A stretch of DNA of 64,000 bases. It comes from Sipunculus nudus. Taxonomy: Eukaryota > Annelida > Sipuncula > Golfingiida > Sipunculidae. The notes under the pieces are model-generated. The model did no database searches, had not been told where the DNA came from, and was given only the letters and a program-made list of their open reading frames with translations. The stretch covers positions 9,234,519 through 9,298,518 of the forward strand of contig CM049306.1 in NCBI GenBank assembly GCA_026874595.1, written 5' to 3'. The translations under genes and the position numbers were made by a program. Below, one piece after another: positions 59,601-64,000 of this stretch. Within the stretch, counting starts at the first letter, position 1. Every line of letters begins with the position of its first letter.

Positions 59601-61481
59601 TCACTCAGGAGTAACTTGCACAATATGGGTAAATACCTAAAACACGCTGCGATATTCCACAACTGTCTTAGGTATTCTAAGATACGCAATGACACGTCCA
59701 AAATGTCTTAATATTCTCAAAAGTTAAAACAGGCCAAGCATGTTTCTGTTCTATTTCCACGATAATACATATCAAGTGTACAAGTGTTTCTTGTTGCCGT
59801 CATATCTCAAACTATTTTACCTTTAATTCATCGATGTAGTGAAAGGCGAGTTTAGCGAGTAAATTAAAAACAAAGAGTAGAAACTTCCATATAACAGGTA
59901 GTATACCATTTCACGGAGTATGTATACTGTGTATGTCGTCTGCTGTGTCGTCTTCACAGTCGTCTGCTGTGTTCGGACAAGGATTGCGGGTTTAATAAAT
60001 TGAATTCAGATATAAGCTAGAGACTTCAAGGGGAATCTTTTGTTTAACGATATTTTATGTTTACTGTTTGAGATATGTCTTTCTGCGTTTGAGATATAAC
60101 CGTCTGCGTCACTGTGACGGACCAGAACACTTAGATTCAGTTGGGTCAGTGTGACGGACCGGAACACTAAGATTCAGTTGGGTCAGTGTGACGGACCGGA
60201 ACACTTAGATTCAGTTGGGTCAGTCAGACGGACCAGAACACTATCATTCACTTAAACCAATGTGACGGACCGGAAAAAGCTTAGATGCAGTGAGGTCAGT
60301 GTGACGGGCCGGAACACTTATATTCAGTTTGGTCAGTCAGACGGACCAGAACACTTAGATTCAGTTGGGTCTGTGTGACGAACCGGAAAACTAAGATTCA
60401 GTTGGGTCAGTCAGACGGACCAGAACACTTAGATTCAGTGGGGTAAATGTGACAGACTGGAACACTAAGATTCAGTTGGGTCAGTGTGACGGGCCGGAAC
60501 ACTAAGATTCAGTTGGGTCAGTGTGATGGACCGGCACACTAAGATTCAGTTGGGTCAGTGTGACGGACAAGAACACTAAGATCCAGTTAGGTCAGTGTGA
60601 CGGAACGGAACACTAAGATTCAATTGGGTCAGTCAGACGGACCGGAACACTAAGATTCAGTGTGACGGGCCGGAACACTAAGATTCAGTTGTCAGTGTGA
60701 CGGGCCGGAACATTTAGATTCAGTTTGATCAGTGTGACGGACCAGAACACTTAGATTAAGTTGTCGCCGAAAGATTTCAGAAGTGTGACGGTAAATATTT
60801 TTTATAAAGACCAACATAAGCATGTTGGATGCAGATATATCTTGTTTGTCTCTTTAAAATTTCAAAACAAAGGATGACAAACATCCAATTTGTGTAAGAG
60901 ATGTGTTTGTTATTTTGGTGTCTTCACGTTGGAAGTCACGTGTTTTTAAATATTTATACATTAAAACCTCACCTAATGACTAATTCAGTTTAGCGACCGC
61001 CTTAAAATAACGACCACTTATCACGGTCCCGATTCTTTTTTGTTCTTCGTAATAGACCTTGCTTGGTTGACCACCTTGGAAATGCGATAACTTTATCGAG
61101 ATTCCGTTGTTTGTCGTAATTTCAAGGTTATGAATATCACAGTATCTTTTGTACCAGTGTGATAACATCCTTACGTTTAATATATTTCTGCAATTATATA
61201 AATACGCATTGATTTATAATAGCATATCTTAAGTGTCATATATAGTCAGTGGGCATAGATAATGTGTCTGTAGTTCACTCACATCTCGCCTCGTTTATAA
61301 AATCATGTTATTAAAGATAAATTTGTCAAAATGAAGGAACATTGTATGGTGTTTAAATACTTTATGTGCTGATGAATACACAGCAATATTTCTCGTGGTA
61401 TTCAGTATTTTTCTTTTTATTTGTTTTCACCCAGGTAATTTCAGTCTAGCAGATACGATGGCCATCTTCGCATATATATGA
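53644..61481 (+). CDS. Secreted PAN/apple-like protein, mollusc-type, 302 aa
   Basis: Five coding exons: 53644-53941, 57554-57732, 58334-58536, 59243-59424 and 61435-61481, phases 1-0-2-1, in frame to TGA. Residues 1-18 are a signal peptide (MSFPLVIWMVSLTLVTSA). Residues about 45-75 have a Cx3Cx5Cx10C pattern like PAN/apple modules, which bind proteins or sugars. Exons 2-4 encode a second, Trp- and Gly-rich region with VFLLHATSGLGKS, RLVFSAVGTSKVSWFSYDRL and YNWAGCAGDNGWMLVMESG, and two more pairs of Cys. I recall this layout from uncharacterised bivalve proteins but cannot name it. Intron 4 uses a GC donor (AG then GCAAGT). The TTTGTTCTCAG just before the ATG looks like an acceptor, so a 5' untranslated exon may lie upstream. 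Introns hold a SINE and a 37-bp minisatellite. No function is proposed. Confidence 0.82.
54003..54240 (+). mobile_element. tRNA-derived SINE in intron 1 of the PAN-like gene
   Basis: The head has an A-box-like TGAGTGGTAAAACGCTCGG and a B-box-like GGTTTCGATTCCCGG at tRNA spacing. It is followed by a central block GGTTTTCTCCGGGTCCTCCG, shared among several metazoan SINE families, and an AT-rich tail with AAATAAATAAAG. Confidence 0.75.
54505..54900 (+). mobile_element. RTE-like LINE 3' tail fragment, copy 4
   Basis: Contains TTTCATGTTCAATCGGGC, CCGGATCATGAACCAAAGCC, CACACCAAAATCTAATCG, GGATTCCGTTCATGATTG, a GTTGTGAACAAACACGCG stretch and the end CGCATACCCTCCTGGGGG. It lies in intron 1 of the PAN-like gene. 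Confidence 0.55.
56893..57052 (+). other. Open frame in intron 1 of the PAN-like gene, unrecognised
   Basis: After an acceptor-like TTCCTTCATTCAAG there is a frame of about 52 codons with basic composition (VPRARIRVVSKKKLDVEAV) ending in TAA. It would not continue the PAN-like protein. It may be a mobile-element fragment or an alternative terminal exon. Confidence 0.2.
60110..60775. repeat. 37-bp minisatellite in intron 4 of the PAN-like gene
   Basis: About 18 units containing GTGTGACGGACCGGAACACT and then AAGATTCAGTTGGGTCA, with scattered point changes and a few shortened units. Confidence 0.92.
60960..61170. mobile_element. Possible DNA-transposon relic
   Basis: CATTAAAACCTCACCTAATG at the left with AATAACGACCACTTATCACG resembles ends seen at 13190-13255. 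It lies in intron 4 of the PAN-like gene. No transposase frame is legible. Confidence 0.3.
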
Positions 61482-64000
61482 AGAGGTCGTACCTCTTGGA
61501 GGCTTGCAGAAAAACAGAGAAAACATTTGCCGTTTAATTCCTCTTATGGCGTGAAAATAGGAAAGTGTTGCTTTTGCAGAGGTGGTTGTCTTTTTTGTAT
61601 GGATGATTTGACCTAGCCAGCCAGGCGACAAACTCTGGACAGGATGAAACTTATAATTGAATGATTACTCATGTGGTTTGACCAGATTTATATTAACCTA
61701 ATTAATGCGATTCTCCGTCCAGAAATGGTATATGGAACGCACATAATACATATAGAAAACTTAAAAGAAGATATTTGTACATTTTGGAAGAACTATGTTG
61801 TAAAACCATTTAGTTTCACATAATTAACTGCATCGGAGAAGCAACCTTCTACTGTTGTATTACAATGTTCTTCGTATATTTGCAGAACACTTGTTTAAAT
61901 AAGCTCACCAAGTCCACCATTATGGCACGCGCACTAGATATTTCTATAAATCATATATGTACTTAAAACCTTAAAGTAATCCATTGTATCCTTGGCCCTA
62001 TATTGTAGAACACACCAAATTATAATAAGAGATATGTAGGAATGTTCCTCTTTAATGGTCTTAAATTTATCTAGTAATTGGCTGAAACCTTTGTATATAA
62101 TACTACTGCATATATGCCCTGTATCCGAATTTATTTAATATGTTCCTATAGTACGTATTTCAAGGATCTTTTTATTTTTGTATTTTACATGATTTAACGT
62201 TGTATAAATTGTATTTCCCCACAACGCTATCTTGTCTGAACGGGTTACCCTGTTTAAACGTGTTTAATATTTGAACAGATTTAATGATACGCAGAACACA
62301 CTGCTTATATGGAGGCGAGGACGGTTCCCTAAATATAATCATTTCTATATTTGATATATTGATATATTGAGGATATACTGAGTGAGTGCTGTGTATTATA
62401 AAATTTATAAATGGATATAATGACTTTGGTGTTTTTGCACATTCCTTCACAAAATATCGTTGATTTGCGTCCATAGGGTTTAAAAAGTACTAAGCATAGA
62501 ACAAACCACTGAATTCTGCACTCCTTTAAATGTTTTAGTGTAACTAATGTACATTAGGATAGGAACTTTAATGCTGAAAATACCGTTTTCCCTGTTTTGC
62601 TTATGCCGATATGTTTTCGGTTACAAAACCGTTTCTTTTATCCCGATCATATTTATACCGAAAAGTGGATTATCGCAATGCATTTATTATACGGTTCTAT
62701 GTATCCATATAATCCTACAACCCCTGATATAGGTATAGATACCTCGGCTGTTGTGAATATCATGGACAACCCCGGGAAAACCACTTTAACGGATTAACTT
62801 TCATTTTCTTCAATACCTCATACACCATCGAGATTATTTAAATACAAAGAGCACTAACGGGTATCTAACGGATATGATTTGGCAGCCTTTGTGGTATGAT
62901 GCGTCTTGATGAACAAATACACAGTCACGTTCAAGGTTGTTCATGCTCATACGACTCTTTTGAACGTTTCCTAATGTTATGGAAGTATAACATGTTCCCA
63001 TCACACACACAAAAAAAAAACAACAACCAGATTTAGCTCGATCAAATAGCTAGGCGGGTTTGTAGAAGCTGTCATGATCGTTACGGCTGACTCAGGCTTT
63101 ATATCCTGCATGTAATTCTACATGTGCTGATTGTGCTGGAGACAAGGGCCAAGATAAAATGATATTTTATTTAAATCAAAGTTATGCCTTCTGGAACATG
63201 TCTAGCCATGCGCCTAACTCATAGCCCAGTTCCTGCCTCTGTCGACTTTTCTACACTCGTAGGCCCTCTGTAATACCAGAAATGCATACAGCTTACGATA
63301 TAAGTGAACCTGTTTGGAACTCTTACGAGCCAGGTGCCATATTGCTACAATAGTGACTAAGCTGTTACAAATGGGTCTGGAGTGTATATGAATTGGTCAC
63401 ATACCAAGCACTCTGAGTTGAAGGTTATTTTTCATCAAGAGCTTCCTGTTGATTATTTTGTGCCTCAGTTCAGTCAAGTTTGACCAGAAACTAATATTAT
63501 CTCAGAACTGCCCAAAGGATTCGGTCCTCACATTGTTTAAGTCTTTCCTTATTATTAGCTAAACTGTCGCTCAATGACCACTTAGCTGTATATATTCTTA
63601 AAGGGAAAAATCTCAACAATAGAGTATGTGAAAGCACTGGAATATCCCAAAACATGTTGATTTTTTTTAATACATAAAATAAAATTACCAGTTTTATATA
63701 TTTAACTTAAAACCACTACTTGTCAGCCATTTGTGGTTCAAAGCATTCTGTTTTCACCATATAGGTATATAAAATGTTGTCTGAAATGCGTATTTATATT
63801 TTTTGTCTATCATTAATTGGTAGGCTTTAATGGTCGGTGATCGTTATACACGTGAACATAAGACATGTAACAGCACGTATATACATGTATATGTATCTTA
63901 GGGGCTTCGCGGGGGTTTCGTAGCAATTTCGCGATATATCATGGCGGATTCGTTGTGGTTATTTTTAACGCTTCATGGCAAACACGTTATGACTACTGTC
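61482..64000. other. 3' flank of the PAN-like gene and intergenic DNA
   Basis: No canonical AATAAA is evident close to the stop codon. The rest is AT-rich with no exon I can support. Confidence 0.4.

Overview
The window looks like nuclear DNA of a marine invertebrate, most likely a mollusc and probably a bivalve. The grounds are small GT-AG exons in long AT-rich introns, many (TA)n and (TG)n tracts, abundant small DNA transposons and non-LTR retroelement tails, and a secreted PAN-like gene of a type I associate with bivalves. No prokaryotic, plasmid or phage features are present. The species assignment is inference.

The left 39 kb is a tandem cluster of one unnamed family of small secreted proteins. 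I reconstructed five copies by splice sites and frame: copy A (minus strand, 2593-5049, intact, 241 aa), copy B (about 10730-12030, a relic of two exons), copy C (15378-17822, full exon set but several disabling changes), copy D (27971-32188, full exon set with one +1 frameshift) and copy E (plus strand, 35708-38523, intact, 245 aa). D and E stand head to head. Every full copy has five coding exons with intron phases 1-0-0-0. Exon 1 carries only four to eight codons; exon 2 carries the signal peptide and a first amphipathic segment; exon 3 a Cys-containing loop; exon 4 two helix-like segments around a Cx3Cx3C motif; exon 5 a last helix-like segment. This layout matches long-chain class I helical cytokines and hormones (GH, EPO, G-CSF, IL-6). 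Each full copy also has a TATA box, a match to the NF-kB consensus GGGRNWYYCC and an ETS-type GGAAG core just upstream. I propose a candidate NF-kB-controlled helical cytokine-like family; this is the main finding and is not proven.

The A and B regions (about 820-8360 and 9040-13390) are colinear copies of one duplicated segment. Later insertions separate them, including a TTAA-flanked MITE at 5390-5853 whose empty site survives near 12022 in the B segment. Copy D carries a 2.3 kb inverted-repeat element in intron 1.

Two large minisatellites interrupt the window: a 20/22-bp array with higher-order structure (21630-24215) and a strict 30-bp array of about 135 units (about 43000-47090), each unit of which resembles a 3' splice site. 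Long open frames across both arrays are by-products of the repeat and are not called as genes. Between and around them lie MITEs, foldback sequences, a Penelope-like terminal repeat remnant, RTE-like LINE tails and a tRNA-derived SINE.

The right end (53644-61481) holds one five-exon plus-strand gene for a 302-aa secreted protein with a PAN/apple-like N-terminus and a Cys-containing C-terminal region. It uses a GC-AG intron and carries a SINE and a 37-bp minisatellite in its introns. The remaining sequence is AT-rich intergenic DNA in which I see no gene.
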